64,000 nucleotides of DNA from Microbacterium soli (GTDB lineage Bacteria > Actinomycetota > Actinomycetes > Actinomycetales > Microbacteriaceae): the NCBI RefSeq assembly GCF_039539005.1, contig NZ_BAABCP010000001.1, forward strand, positions 1,798,001-1,862,000, given 5' to 3'. Both the position numbers and the translations under genes were made by a program. Below are positions 43,436 through 52,181 of the stretch, one piece after another (within the stretch, counting starts at the first letter, position 1; each line of letters begins with the position of its first letter). The notes beneath the pieces are model-generated. The model ran no database searches and was not told where the DNA came from. It saw only the letters and a list, made by a program, of their open reading frames with translations.

Positions 43436-44046
43436 ACCAGACCCTCCGTCTCCCGCTGCAGCAGCGCGCCGCGGCGGAAGACGATCACGAGCACGCCGAG
43501 GGCGAAGGACGCGGCGATGAGCGGCACCTGGTCCAGGAGCAGTGCATATCCCCGGTCGAAATCGAAGTCGCTGTCGAGCACCGCGAACACGCCGTTCAAT
43601 CCCATCTTCGAGAAGAAGGCGCTTCCGAGTGCGGTGACCAACAGCACCATTGACATCGCCAAGGTGAGGCGCACGTTCACCCCGTCGAACACAAGGCCGC
43701 GCAGAAGACGGCGGCAGATCAGGATGGCCAGCGCAGTCGTCGCGACCAGGCCCAGGGTATGAGTCGCGATCGCGATGACGAGGGATGCGATGCTGATGGA
43801 GTTCACGTCCTGCACGACCAGCGTCGCGGTGTCCACGCTCGCCGTCGCGCCGGACCCGATGGCGGCGGTGATCTCCTGCACGGGGATGCGGGAGGTGACG
43901 GTCACCGCGCTCGCGTTCTCGAAGAGGGAGACCGTGTCGCGGATGCCGGAGTACACCAGCCATCCGACGATCAGTGCTCCGACGACGATGGCCGTGTAGA
44001 AGTCGTTGCGATCCGCGATCGCCTGCGTGCGCGCATCCTTCGCCAT
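43432..44046 (-). CDS. DUF2975 family membrane protein (second copy)
   Basis: 204 residues with four membrane segments: YTAIVVGALIVGWLVYSGI, SIASLVIAIATHTLGLVATT, LAMSMVLLVTALGSAFF and LIAASFALGVLVIVFRRGAL. The arrangement (two helices, RLLRGLVFDGVNVRLTLAM loop, two helices) is that of DUF2975 proteins. Its function is unknown; the partner HTH gene suggests a membrane stress or signalling module. It lies 2 nt after its paralogue and overlaps the HTH gene. Start ATG 44046. Both paralogues end with a matching RxTE(R/G)LV tail, indicating a gene duplication. Confidence 0.8.
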   Translation of the reverse strand: MAKDARTQAIADRNDFYTAIVVGALIVGWLVYSGIRDTVSLFENASAVTVTSRIPVQEITAAIGSGATASVDTATLVVQDVNSISIASLVIAIATHTLGLVATTALAILICRRLLRGLVFDGVNVRLTLAMSMVLLVTALGSAFFSKMGLNGVFAVLDSDFDFDRGYALLLDQVPLIAASFALGVLVIVFRRGALLQRETEGLV

Positions 44047-44048
44047 GA

Positions 44049-44666
44049 TCACACCAGCCTTTCTGTGTCGCGCTGCATGCGCTGACCGATCTCGAACGCG
44101 CCCGCCACCACCGCGAGGGCGGCGGCCCAGCCGAGCGGGGCGAGAGGCACGGCGGCGAGGAACGTCGGCAGCATGGTGCCCGCCAGCTCCACGGCATCCG
44201 CGATCTGCGCGTTCGCGACGCCGTGCACGACGGCGCCGCCGATGCCGCTGACGACGACGAGGATCGCGACGGCCCCGATCCCCCAACCGGCCGAACGCAC
44301 GAACGGGCGGCCGTGGAACACCAGCAGGCACAGCCAGGCGACGACGACGCACGCGCCGATCGGAAGCAGAGTGACGAGGACGTCGCCGAAGATCAGCATC
44401 CCTCGCGCGGATGCCGGGACGGACGCCAGCAGCAGTGTCGCGGAGTCGTACGAGGCCTCTGTCACCGCATCGGAGTCCGTCGGCATCGGAGCGTCCATCA
44501 GGGGCATACTCACCGGCACTGCGGCGCCGGAGAGGATCTCGACGATCCGGGCGACCAGCAGGACGGTCTGCGTCACGGCGATCGCTGCGGCCGCACCCGC
44601 GATGAAGCCGAGGATCAGCTTCTCCGACAACTGGACCGCTCGTCGTGGGGTTATGGTCGTGCTCAT
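44049..44666 (-). CDS. DUF2975-like membrane protein (first copy)
   Basis: 205 residues with four hydrophobic segments (LILGFIAGAAAAIAVTQTVL, MLIFGDVLVTLLPIGACVVV, GIGAVAILVVVSGIGGAVV and LGWAAALAVVAGAFEIG). It shares the layout and the C-terminal QRDTERLV-type ending of the following protein (QRETEGLV) and is its likely paralogue. Start ATG 44666 follows GGAGAAGG; a GTG one codon earlier is possible. First gene of the operon behind a TTGACA/TATCTT promoter overlapped by a concentric operator. Function unknown. Confidence 0.75.
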   Translation of the reverse strand: MSTTITPRRAVQLSEKLILGFIAGAAAAIAVTQTVLLVARIVEILSGAAVPVSMPLMDAPMPTDSDAVTEASYDSATLLLASVPASARGMLIFGDVLVTLLPIGACVVVAWLCLLVFHGRPFVRSAGWGIGAVAILVVVSGIGGAVVHGVANAQIADAVELAGTMLPTFLAAVPLAPLGWAAALAVVAGAFEIGQRMQRDTERLV

Positions 44667-44676
44667 CACCTTCTCC

Positions 44677-44736
44677 TTATCGATATTCGTTGTTATCGCT
44701 TGTCGATAAGATAACGAAAGTCGATAAAGGTGTCAA
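44677..44736 (-). promoter_or_regulatory. promoter and concentric TATCG operator of the DUF2975 operon
   Basis: On the minus strand TTGACA (44736-44731), exact 17-nt spacer and TATCTT (44713-44708) form a strong promoter. TTATCG half-sites at 44677-44682 and 44693-44698 face CGATAA half-sites at 44704-44709 and 44722-44727, two nested inverted repeats with nearly the same centre (about 44701). They cover the -10, spacer and leader. Confidence 0.75.
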
Positions 44737-44867
44737 CACCTCCCGACGCTCGCGCTGTCACGCGGATATGCCGACGGCGAACACGGCCGAACGGACCCGC
44801 CGCGGTCGTTACTCTCGATGTACAAGGCACCACTGCCGCTTCGCCCCGTGCGAAAGGAAGTCACAGC

Positions 44868-47390
44868 ATGTTCGAGAGATTCACGGACCGAGCCCGTCGT
44901 GTGGTCGTCCTCGCCCAGGAAGAGGCGAAGATGCTCAATCACAACTACATCGGCACCGAGCACATCCTGCTCGGCCTCATCCACGAGGGTGAGGGCGTCG
45001 CGGCGAAGGCGCTCGAGAGTCTGGGCATCTCCCTCGACGCCGTGCGTGAGCAGGTGCAGGACATCATCGGTCAGGGTCAGCAGCAGCCGACCGGACACAT
45101 CCCCTTCACCCCGCGCGCGAAGAAGGTGCTCGAGTTGTCGTTGCGCGAGGCGCTGCAGCTCGGCCACAACTACATCGGCACCGAGCACATCCTGCTCGGT
45201 CTCATCCGCGAGGGTGAGGGCGTCGCCGCCCAGGTGCTCGTCAAGCTCGGCGCGGACCTGAACAAGGTGCGCCAGCAGGTCATCCAGCTGCTCTCCGGCG
45301 GCCCGGGAGGCCGGGAGACGGCATCCGTGGGTGCGCAGACCGGCGACGGACCCGCCTCCTCGCAGGGCGGCTCGCAGGTGCTCGACCAGTTCGGCCGCAA
45401 CCTCACCCAGGCCGCCCGCGACGGCAAGCTCGATCCGGTGATCGGGCGCGAGAAGGAGGCGGAGCGGGTCATGCAGATCCTCTCCCGCCGCTCCAAGAAC
45501 AACCCCGTCCTCATCGGCGAGCCCGGCGTCGGCAAGACCGCCGTCGTCGAGGGACTCGCTCAGGCGATCGTCAAAGGCAACGTCCCCGAGACGCTCAAGG
45601 ACAAGCAGCTGTACTCGCTCGACCTCGGCTCGCTCATCGCCGGATCCCGCTACCGCGGCGACTTCGAGGAGCGTCTGAAGAAGGTCACGAAGGAGATCCG
45701 CACCCGCGGCGACATCATCGTCTTCATCGACGAGATCCACACCCTCGTGGGGGCGGGCGCCGCCGAGGGAGCGATCGACGCGGCCAGCATCCTCAAGCCC
45801 CTGCTCGCGCGCGGTGAGCTGCAGACCATCGGCGCCACCACTCTCGACGAGTACCGCAAGTACTTCGAGAAGGATGCCGCGCTCGAGCGCCGCTTCCAGC
45901 CGGTGCAGGTCAACGAGCCCACGCTCCCGCACGCCATCAACATCCTCAAGGGGCTGCGCGACCGCTACGAGGCGCACCACAAGGTGCAGATCACCGACGG
46001 TGCGCTCGTCGCCGCGGCGAACCTCGCCGACCGCTATGTCAGCGACCGCTTCCTGCCGGACAAGGCCATCGACCTGATCGACGAGGCCGGCGCCCGCCTG
46101 CGCCTGTCGATCCTGTCCAGCCCGCCGGAGCTGCGGGAGTTCGACGAGAAGATCGCCAGGGTCCGCCAGGAGAAGGAGGCGGCCAGCGAGGAGCAGGACT
46201 TCGAGAAGGCGGCGGCTCTGCGCGACCAGGAGAAGGAGCTGCTCGGCGAGCGGCTGCGCCTGGAGAAGCAGTGGCGCGCGGGCGAGGTCTCGTCCCCCGC
46301 GGTCGTTGACGAGGGTCTGATCGCCGAGGTGCTCGCGCAGGCCACGGGCATCCCCGTCTTCAAGCTCACCGAGGAAGAGTCCAGCCGCCTCGTGTTCATG
46401 GAGAAGGCGCTGCACCAGCGCGTCATCGGGCAGGAGGAGGCCATCGCGGCGCTCTCCCGCACGATCCGCCGCCAGCGCGCGGGGCTGAAGGACCCGAAGC
46501 GGCCCTCGGGCTCGTTCATCTTCGCCGGCCCCACGGGCGTCGGAAAGACCGAGCTGGCCAAGGCGCTCGCCGAGTTCCTGTTCGACGACGAGGCGGCATT
46601 GATCTCCCTCGACATGTCGGAGTTCGGTGAGAAGCACACCGTCTCACGTCTGTTCGGCGCCCCTCCGGGATTCGTCGGGTTCGAGGAGGGCGGCCAGCTG
46701 ACGGAGAAGGTGCGTCGCAAGCCGTTCTCGGTCGTGCTGTTCGATGAGATCGAGAAGGCCCACCCCGACATCTTCAACTCGCTGCTGCAGATCCTCGAGG
46801 AGGGTCGTCTGACCGACGGCCAGGGTCGCGTCGTCGACTTCAAGAACACCGTGATCATCATGACGACCAACCTCGGCTCGTCGGCGATCGCCGGCGGCCC
46901 GGTCGGCTTCCAGGTGGAGGGCAACTCGCAGACGACGTACGAGCGGATGAAGGGCAAGGTCGACGAGGAGCTCAAGCGCCACTTCAAGCCCGAGTTCCTC
47001 AACCGCCTTGACGACATCATCGTGTTCCCGCAGCTGAACAAGGACGAGTTGCGACAGATCGTCGGCCTGTTCGTCAAGCAGCTGGGCGAGCGCCTGCTCG
47101 ACCGCGACATGACCGTCGAGCTGTCGGATGCCGCGAAGGACAAGCTCATCGAGATCGGCTTCGACCCGACGCTCGGTGCGCGCCCGTTGCGCCGCGCCAT
47201 GCAGCGGGAGATCGAGGACCAGCTGTCCGAGAACATCCTGCACGGCGAGCTCAACAGCGGCGACCACGTGAAGGTCGACGTCGTGGACGGCAAGTTCACG
47301 TTCGACTCGGCGCCGCGTGGCGAGAAGGTCTCGGTCGGCGTCAACACCGGTGGTGGGATCTCCGCGACGCCCGACCTCGCGGCCGGCTGA
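44868..47390 (+). CDS. clpC: ATP-dependent Clp protease ATPase subunit ClpC
   Basis: Hsp100 unfoldase that feeds proteins to ClpP, 840 residues. Two N-terminal Clp repeats ([20 protein letters not shown] and [20 protein letters not shown]), AAA-1 with Walker [14 protein letters not shown] near 222 and Walker [13 protein letters not shown], the UVR linker [20 protein letters not shown], and AAA-2 with Walker [17 protein letters not shown] near 550. The C-terminal C2 domain ends the protein; the last 25 residues are a glycine-rich variable tail. Start ATG 44868 has AAAGGAAG upstream. Essential in many actinobacteria. A UUCG-tetraloop hairpin follows the stop. Confidence 0.97.
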   Translation: MFERFTDRARRVVVLAQEEAKMLNHNYIGTEHILLGLIHEGEGVAAKALESLGISLDAVREQVQDIIGQGQQQPTGHIPFTPRAKKVLELSLREALQLGHNYIGTEHILLGLIREGEGVAAQVLVKLGADLNKVRQQVIQLLSGGPGGRETASVGAQTGDGPASSQGGSQVLDQFGRNLTQAARDGKLDPVIGREKEAERVMQILSRRSKNNPVLIGEPGVGKTAVVEGLAQAIVKGNVPETLKDKQLYSLDLGSLIAGSRYRGDFEERLKKVTKEIRTRGDIIVFIDEIHTLVGAGAAEGAIDAASILKPLLARGELQTIGATTLDEYRKYFEKDAALERRFQPVQVNEPTLPHAINILKGLRDRYEAHHKVQITDGALVAAANLADRYVSDRFLPDKAIDLIDEAGARLRLSILSSPPELREFDEKIARVRQEKEAASEEQDFEKAAALRDQEKELLGERLRLEKQWRAGEVSSPAVVDEGLIAEVLAQATGIPVFKLTEEESSRLVFMEKALHQRVIGQEEAIAALSRTIRRQRAGLKDPKRPSGSFIFAGPTGVGKTELAKALAEFLFDDEAALISLDMSEFGEKHTVSRLFGAPPGFVGFEEGGQLTEKVRRKPFSVVLFDEIEKAHPDIFNSLLQILEEGRLTDGQGRVVDFKNTVIIMTTNLGSSAIAGGPVGFQVEGNSQTTYERMKGKVDEELKRHFKPEFLNRLDDIIVFPQLNKDELRQIVGLFVKQLGERLLDRDMTVELSDAAKDKLIEIGFDPTLGARPLRRAMQREIEDQLSENILHGELNSGDHVKVDVVDGKFTFDSAPRGEKVSVGVNTGGGISATPDLAAG

Positions 47391-47419
47391 ATCGGCGGGT
47401 TTCCCCTCTGGCAGGGCTC

Positions 47420-47437
47420 GGATGCTTCGGCATCCGG
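47420..47437 (+). terminator. UUCG tetraloop hairpin after clpC
   Basis: CGGATGC-TTCG-GCATCCG, a 7-bp stem closed by C-G around a UUCG tetraloop, 30 nt after the clpC stop. Very stable for its size; no U-tract. Confidence 0.6.
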
Positions 47438-47508
47438 GTCCTCCTGTCATGTTCGCCCGGGCTTCCGGCGGCGAAGTCGGCGGGGAGAAGAGCTCTAGGC
47501 TGGAGGTT

Positions 47509-48012
47509 GTGAGCGAGTACAGCATCCGACCGGCGCGCACCGCCGACATCTCCGGCATCCATGCGCTTCTGGAGCCGCTGGTGGAGCGGCGCATCCTGCT
47601 GGGCAAGGATCTCGCCGTCCTCTACGGCGCCGTGCAGGAGTTCGTCGTCGCCGAGGCGGATGGCGAACTCATCGGATGCGGTGCGCTGCACGTGATGTGG
47701 GAGGACCTCGGCGAGGTGCGCACACTGCTGGTGCGGGAGGACCATCTGCACCACGGCATCGGGCGCGCGCTCGTCGAGGAGCTCGAGCGTCGCGCCGAAG
47801 ACCTCGGGCTCACCCGGCTGTTCTGCCTCACCTTCGAGACCGTGTTCTTCACGCGGCTGGGGTTCACCCCCATCGGGGAGCACGTCGTGGCACCCGACGT
47901 GTACTCGCAACTGCTGCGGAGCGGTGACGCCGGTGTCGAGGAGTTCCTCGACCTCGCGCACGTCAAGCCGAACACGCTCGGCAACACGAGGATGCTCAAG
48001 CACCTGAATTAG
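47509..48012 (+). CDS. argA: amino-acid N-acetyltransferase (short ArgA type)
   Basis: GNAT-fold enzyme, 167 residues, matching the short actinobacterial N-acetylglutamate synthase (Mycobacterium Rv2747 type), which makes N-acetylglutamate for arginine synthesis. Visible parts are SIRPARTADISGIHALLEPL at the N-terminus, GRVRTLLVREDHLHHGIGRA-like acetyl-CoA region (VREDHLHHGIGRALVEELER, with the H-x-G-x-G/A pyrophosphate loop) and FCLTFETVFFTRLGFTPIGE. The GTG start at 47509 is preceded by both TAGGCT (ending 7 nt upstream) and GGAGG. No arg genes adjoin, as usual for this type. Confidence 0.88.
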   Translation: MSEYSIRPARTADISGIHALLEPLVERRILLGKDLAVLYGAVQEFVVAEADGELIGCGALHVMWEDLGEVRTLLVREDHLHHGIGRALVEELERRAEDLGLTRLFCLTFETVFFTRLGFTPIGEHVVAPDVYSQLLRSGDAGVEEFLDLAHVKPNTLGNTRMLKHLN

Positions 48013-48021
48013 CCTGGAAGC

Positions 48022-48687
48022 ATGCCACGTCAGTCAGCCGCCGTCTACCGCCGTCGCCGGCTCGTGGCCGTGCTGCTCCTCCTGCTGCTCGTCACCGCAG
48101 TGATCGTCGGCGGCGTGTGGCTCGCGAAGGCGCAGCCGTGGAAGGTCTTCCTGGACGCCGTGTCCACCGCCTCGGCATCCGCGCAGCCGACCGTCTCTTC
48201 CACCGCGGCCGGCACGCCGTCCAGTGGCGCCGGCCCGACCGATGCGCCGAGTCCGCGACCCACGGAGACCGATGGGATCGTGGCGTGCGAGGCGGGTGAC
48301 GTGGAGGTGAAGGCGGTGACGGATGCCGAGACCTACGCCGCGGGAGTGCTCCCGAAGCTGTCCATCGAGCTCACCAGCAAGAGCGACCGGGACTGCACGA
48401 TGAACGTCGGATCGAGCACGCAGGTGTTCACGGTCACCAGTGGCAATGACGTCTGGTGGCGCTCCACGGACTGTCAGACCGATCCGACCGATCAGATCGC
48501 GACGCTGAAGGCGGGCACCACGGTCAGTACACTCACTCCGGTCGTCTGGGACCGCACGCGTTCCGCGGAGGACACGTGCGACCAGGAGAATCGCAGCCGG
48601 GCCCCGGGTGGCGGTGCCTCCTATCACGTCAGCGTGTCGATCGGCGGGTTCGACAGCGCCGTCTCGCGGCAGATCTTTCTGCGCTGA
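48022..48687 (+). CDS. membrane-anchored extracytoplasmic protein of unknown function
   Basis: 221 residues not assigned to a characterised family. A basic N-terminus (YRRRR) precedes one membrane segment LVAVLLLLLLVTAVIVGGVWL at about residues 14-34, then a Ser/Thr/Pro/Ala-rich linker (about 48-85) and a compact outer domain with four cysteines (positions in ACEAGD, RDCTMN, STDCQTD and EDTCDQ) that could form two disulfides. TAGCCT, sharing its TAG with the argA stop, ends 6 nt before the ATG, so it probably has a leaderless promoter. Such proteins occur beside argA-like genes in Microbacteriaceae (recollection). Function unknown. Confidence 0.7.
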   Translation: MPRQSAAVYRRRRLVAVLLLLLLVTAVIVGGVWLAKAQPWKVFLDAVSTASASAQPTVSSTAAGTPSSGAGPTDAPSPRPTETDGIVACEAGDVEVKAVTDAETYAAGVLPKLSIELTSKSDRDCTMNVGSSTQVFTVTSGNDVWWRSTDCQTDPTDQIATLKAGTTVSTLTPVVWDRTRSAEDTCDQENRSRAPGGGASYHVSVSIGGFDSAVSRQIFLR

Positions 48688-48838
48688 GTGGGACCCGTCA
48701 GCGTCAAATTGTTGCTTTTTCACCAATATTTTGGGATACCATGGATCTCGGTCCTCGGAACTCCGCGGTGAAGCCATCCCCAGTGGTGTCGTAATCAGCG
48801 TCCCCAGCGCTTCGACAGTCATCGCAGTGAGGGCTCGA

Positions 48839-48886
48839 GGGTCCTCTCGATTTCCTCAGTCCCCAATGGGGAATTCGAGAGGACCC
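48839..48886. promoter_or_regulatory. 12-bp inverted repeat over the -35 region of the SseB-like gene
   Basis: GGGTCCTCTCGA (48839-48850) and TCGAGAGGACCC (48875-48886) are perfect arms, and the loop holds a second dyad CCCC-AAT-GGGG (48861-48871). It lies 8 bp before the -10 TATGCT (48895-48900). Either a large operator or the terminator of an upstream transcript. Confidence 0.6.
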
Positions 48887-48906
48887 CACTCTTCTATGCT
48901 GGATGC

Positions 48907-49317
48907 ATGGCGAAGAAGAGGGGGAGCGCGAGGCGTCCGAAACCCCAGGATTTCCGCTCCGATGCGCTGGCGCAGGCCCTGGAGAAACAGGACATGGCGG
49001 CCGTCGCACTGTCCCTGCGCCACGGCAACGTCATCGTGCCGCTGATCAAGCCGGGGCCGCGCGATAACCCGCTCGACGGCGGGGAGGTGTGGACGTACCG
49101 CGATCCGGACACCGGGGAGGTGGCTCTGCTGCTGTTCAGCGACGCGAAGAACAAGCCCGCCAATCTTCCGCCGGGTGTCGGCATCTACTCGCCGTCCTGG
49201 CTGAAGGCGTTCCTCATCGCGCACCGCGACGTCATCACCACCGTCTTCCTCGACATCGCCGGGCCGCACCCCATGCAGGCGCCGCCGGCGGAGTTGCTCA
49301 AAGCGCTCGACGACTGA
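48907..49317 (+). CDS. SseB-N-like small cytoplasmic protein
   Basis: 136 residues, tentatively related to the SseB N-terminal domain from DMAAVALSLRHGNVIVPLI, VWTYRDPDTGEVALLLFSDA and PSWLKAFLIAHRDVITTVFL. A lysine/arginine-rich N-terminus (AKKRGSARRPK) precedes it. ATG 48907 is exactly 6 nt after TATGCT and lacks a ribosome-binding site, so the mRNA is probably leaderless. The preceding 219 bp hold an AT-rich patch and a 12-bp inverted repeat. Function unknown. Confidence 0.65.
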   Translation: MAKKRGSARRPKPQDFRSDALAQALEKQDMAAVALSLRHGNVIVPLIKPGPRDNPLDGGEVWTYRDPDTGEVALLLFSDAKNKPANLPPGVGIYSPSWLKAFLIAHRDVITTVFLDIAGPHPMQAPPAELLKALDD

Positions 49318-49431
49318 GCAGGCAGGGAGGATCGGTTTCGGGTGGCCTGTTCCCGGATCGACTGGTCTTGTACGCTCCCGGTCCGACCGGCCTCTGCTTG
49401 ACCGGATCAGGGAACGCCGGAATACGGGCGG

Positions 49432-50799
49432 TCAGAATGGCGGGATCTCGTCCTTCTTCCTGCGTCCGGTCATCCGGGTGCGGATGTCGCCGAGTGCGGC
49501 ACGCAGGGTCTTCGATCTGTCGTCGACCACCTGCTGGTAACCGAGTCTGGCGGCTTCGCTGCGGCGGTGCGCGGCCTGCGTGACGGGACGGATCTCGCCG
49601 GCGAGGGACAGCTCGCCGACGGCGGCGACGGTGCGTGGGACTGACAGCCGGCGGATGGAGCCCGCCACGGCGACCGCGATGGCGAGATCGGCGGCGGGTT
49701 CGGTGAAGCGCACGCCTCCCACGGTCGAGACGTACACATCGAGCGTGGAGGTCTGGACGCCTGCGCGTCGTTCCAGGATCGCGAGCACCATCGCCACCCG
49801 GGAGGAGTCCAGGCCATGCACCACGCGCCGGGGGTTCGGGGCGTTCGACTCGATGGTCAGCGCCTGCACCTCCACGGGAAGTGCTCGCCGCCCCTCCATC
49901 GCGATGGCCACGCAGGTGCCGGGCTCCGCCGCGCCCTGCGACAGGAACAGCCCGCTGGGATCGGGCACCTCGGTGATGCCCGCACCGGTCATCTCGAAGC
50001 ATCCGACTTCGTCGGTGGGGCCGAACCTGTTCTTCAGTGCTCGGATGAACCGCAGCGCCGTCTGCCGATCGCCCTCGAAGTGGCACACCACATCGACCAG
50101 ATGCTCCAGCACGCGGGGGCCGGCGACGGCGCCGTCCTTGGTGACGTGCCCGACGATGATCACCGGCAGTCCGCGATCCTTGGCGACGCGGATGAGCGTG
50201 GCGGCGACTTCGCGCACCTGGCTGGGCTGGCCGGCCGCACCGTCGATCAGCCCGGATGCCACGGTCTGCACCGAGTCCACGATCACGAGGTCCGGAGCCA
50301 CGGCGTCGATGTGGCCGAGAATCGTGGCGAGATCCGTCTCACTGGCCAGGAACAGCTCGTCGTGCAGCGCACCGGTGCGCTCGGCGCGCAGCCGCACCTG
50401 CGCGGGGGATTCCTCGGCGCTCGCGTACAGCACGCGCCGCCCTGAACGGGCGGTGGCCGCGGCGACCTCCAGCAGCAGCGTCGACTTGCCGACCCCCGGA
50501 TCGCCGGACAGCAGGATGGCGGCCCCCGGGACGATGCCGCCGCCCAGCACACGGTCGAACTCCGCCACTCCGCTGCTGCGGCGCGGGGCGTCGGCCGTCG
50601 TGATCTGCGTGATCGGCCGCGCCGTGCGACTCGCCGGCGGCGCGACGGCATCCGTCTGCCGGACGATGCCCGTCTGCGCGCTCCGCTCCTGCACGGTTCC
50701 CCACTGCTGGCACTCGCCGCAACGTCCGACCCACTTCACCGTCGTCCATCCGCACTCCGTGCAGACGAAGGCGGGTGGGGCGGGTTTGCGGGTGACCAT
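49432..50799 (-). CDS. radA: DNA repair protein RadA
   Basis: RecA-like branch-migration ATPase for recombinational repair, 455 residues. N-terminal zinc finger CTECGWTTVKWVGRCGECQQ, Walker A SGDPGVGKSTLLLEVA near residue 97, the RadA-specific KNRFGPTDEVG motif near residue 255 and a C-terminal Lon-protease-like domain (YVSTVGGVRFTEPAADLAIA). ATG 50799 lies 6 nt after TAACCT. Upstream GTGTCGGAC is 8 nt before this -10, resembling the PafBC-type damage promoter of mycobacteria. It ends convergent to the SseB-like gene. Confidence 0.96.
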   Translation of the reverse strand: MVTRKPAPPAFVCTECGWTTVKWVGRCGECQQWGTVQERSAQTGIVRQTDAVAPPASRTARPITQITTADAPRRSSGVAEFDRVLGGGIVPGAAILLSGDPGVGKSTLLLEVAAATARSGRRVLYASAEESPAQVRLRAERTGALHDELFLASETDLATILGHIDAVAPDLVIVDSVQTVASGLIDGAAGQPSQVREVAATLIRVAKDRGLPVIIVGHVTKDGAVAGPRVLEHLVDVVCHFEGDRQTALRFIRALKNRFGPTDEVGCFEMTGAGITEVPDPSGLFLSQGAAEPGTCVAIAMEGRRALPVEVQALTIESNAPNPRRVVHGLDSSRVAMVLAILERRAGVQTSTLDVYVSTVGGVRFTEPAADLAIAVAVAGSIRRLSVPRTVAAVGELSLAGEIRPVTQAAHRRSEAARLGYQQVVDDRSKTLRAALGDIRTRMTGRRKKDEIPPF

Positions 50800-50805
50800 G
50801 CTGTC

Positions 50806-50844
50806 AGGTTAGCCGCGGTGTCCGACACTCGCGCGGTGTCGGAC
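50806..50844 (-). promoter_or_regulatory. radA promoter with PafBC-like motif and palindrome
   Basis: On the minus strand GTGTCGGAC (50828-50820), 8 nt, TAACCT (50811-50806), then 6 nt to ATG. This matches the TGTCRG core and N8-TAnnnT spacing of actinobacterial RecA-independent damage promoters. GTCCGACAC (50844-50836) makes a perfect inverted repeat with it across 7 nt. Confidence 0.5.
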
Positions 50845-50985
50845 CTGCCCGGCGTTCATGGGGCGCACGTGGCCGCTCCAGCTCAGCGGATGCGGCGCAT
50901 CGCACCAAATTGAGCGGGGATGCCCCGCGCTGTGCGCCGGATCTCGATTGGCGTGCGGGTGTGAGCGTGCCGTAAGCTGGACGGC

Positions 50986-51076
50986 GGTGACGTGTCCGAG
51001 CGGCCGAAGGTGCAACTCTCGAAAAGTTGTGTAGGGTAACCCCCTACCGTGGGTTCAAATCCCACCGTCACCGCCA
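50986..51076 (+). tRNA. tRNA-Ser (anticodon CGA)
   Basis: Acceptor stem GGTGACG/CGTCACC, discriminator G and encoded CCA (51074-51076). The anticodon arm is CAACT-CTCGAAA-AGTTG with anticodon CGA at 51020-51022, reading UCG serine codons. A long variable arm (GTAGGGTAACCCCCTAC) and T arm GTGGG-TTCAAAT-CCCAC confirm a class II tRNA. A TAAGCT -10-like hexamer (50973-50978) ends 7 nt before the mature 5' end. Confidence 0.96.
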
Positions 51077-51081
51077 CGGTG

Positions 51082-51125
51082 GAAGCCCCGCGATACCTTG
51101 AAAACAGGGGGATCGTGGGGCTTTC
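51082..51125 (+). terminator. terminator of the tRNA gene
   Basis: GAAGCCCCGCGAT (51082-51094) pairs with ATCGTGGGGCTTTC (51112-51125) with one G-T wobble and an 17-nt loop, starting 6 nt after the CCA end. Confidence 0.65.
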
Positions 51126-51253
51126 ACAATGCCCGAGGAGTGGCCGATGCCATGGCGGGACTCGGGGCCGCTCGTGCCGAGAGCGATCTCTCTCCCCGCG
51201 CATGATAGCCGCCATCCGCGCACGATGGCCACCATCCCCGCTCGGCACCGTCG

Positions 51254-52096
51254 TCATCCCCGCTCGGCGGCGACGGCCTCACGCACGGCGGACGCCGTCT
51301 CCACGATGAACCGCTGCAGGAACCCGGGGTCATCGCCGGCGACGATGAAGGTGGAGATGCCGTCCTCCACGGCGAGCGCGGTGAGCTGCTCGGGGGTCTC
51401 GCGGCCGGAGATGTTCAGCAGGCGGACGATCTCGTCGGGCCGGCGATCGGCATCCGCCGCGGCGTCGTCGATGCGCGCGTTGGCCTGCGCGATGTCCCCC
51501 GGTCGCATGTACCCCAGCGAGGGAAGCCACCCGTCGGCGAGCCGACCGGTCAGCCGCAGCATCCGCGGCTTGTACGCACCCACCCAGATCGGCACGCGAT
51601 GAGCGGGCGCCGGGCCGCGCTTCGCCCCATCGACGGGGTAGTACGCGCCGCCGCGCACGACGGCGTGCGAGTCGGTGTCCCACAGGTCGCGGATCAGCGG
51701 GATGGCCTCGGTGAGCGCCTCGACGGCCTGACCGGCGGTGAGGCGGCGCCCGCCCATCGCCTCGATCGCGTCCCAGAACCCGCCGCTGCCGATGCCGAGG
51801 GCGAACCTGCCGTCGGAGAGCAGGTCGAGGGATGCTGCGGCCCGGGCGGTGACGGGCGCCGGCCGCAGAGGCAGGTTCAGCACGTTGGGTGCGATCCGGA
51901 TCGACGTCGTCGTGGCCGCTGCATACGACATCAGCGTCCACGTGTCGAGGAACGCGGGCTGGTAGGGGTGGTCCTGGAACGTCACGAGATCGAAGCCCAG
52001 CCGCTCGCTCAGCTGCGCCAGCCGCACCGACCTCTGCGGATCCGCCGCAAGAGGGGTCGGGAATGTGCCGAAGCGGATCGGATGCCTGTAGTCCAT
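51254..52096 (-). CDS. luciferase-like (F420- or FMN-dependent) oxidoreductase
   Basis: 280-residue TIM-barrel oxidoreductase of the luciferase-like superfamily. The N-terminus IRFGTFPTPLAADPQRSVRL, LGFDLVTFQDHPYQPAFLDT, LDLLSDGRFALGIGSGGFWD and RVPIWVGAYKPRMLRLTGRL are typical of the actinobacterial F420-linked subgroup, though FMN cannot be excluded. Start ATG 52096. It is monocistronic, opposite to the tRNA gene, and not coupled to the second flavin monooxygenase at 57837. Substrate unknown. Confidence 0.88.
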   Translation of the reverse strand: MDYRHPIRFGTFPTPLAADPQRSVRLAQLSERLGFDLVTFQDHPYQPAFLDTWTLMSYAAATTTSIRIAPNVLNLPLRPAPVTARAAASLDLLSDGRFALGIGSGGFWDAIEAMGGRRLTAGQAVEALTEAIPLIRDLWDTDSHAVVRGGAYYPVDGAKRGPAPAHRVPIWVGAYKPRMLRLTGRLADGWLPSLGYMRPGDIAQANARIDDAAADADRRPDEIVRLLNISGRETPEQLTALAVEDGISTFIVAGDDPGFLQRFIVETASAVREAVAAERG

Positions 52097-52181
52097 GAGT
52101 CCCTCAACACTGCATTCGGACGAGTGCTTCCCGCTCGGGCCGCTCGTGCGGGCGATGCCATCAAGCGGGTCCGGATGCTGG

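Noticed and set aside
48741..48794. Short ORF (MDLGPRNSAV...) in the AT-rich island
   Set aside because: No ribosome site and only 17 codons; the ATG lies within the candidate -10 region. Better treated as part of a regulatory or RNA element.
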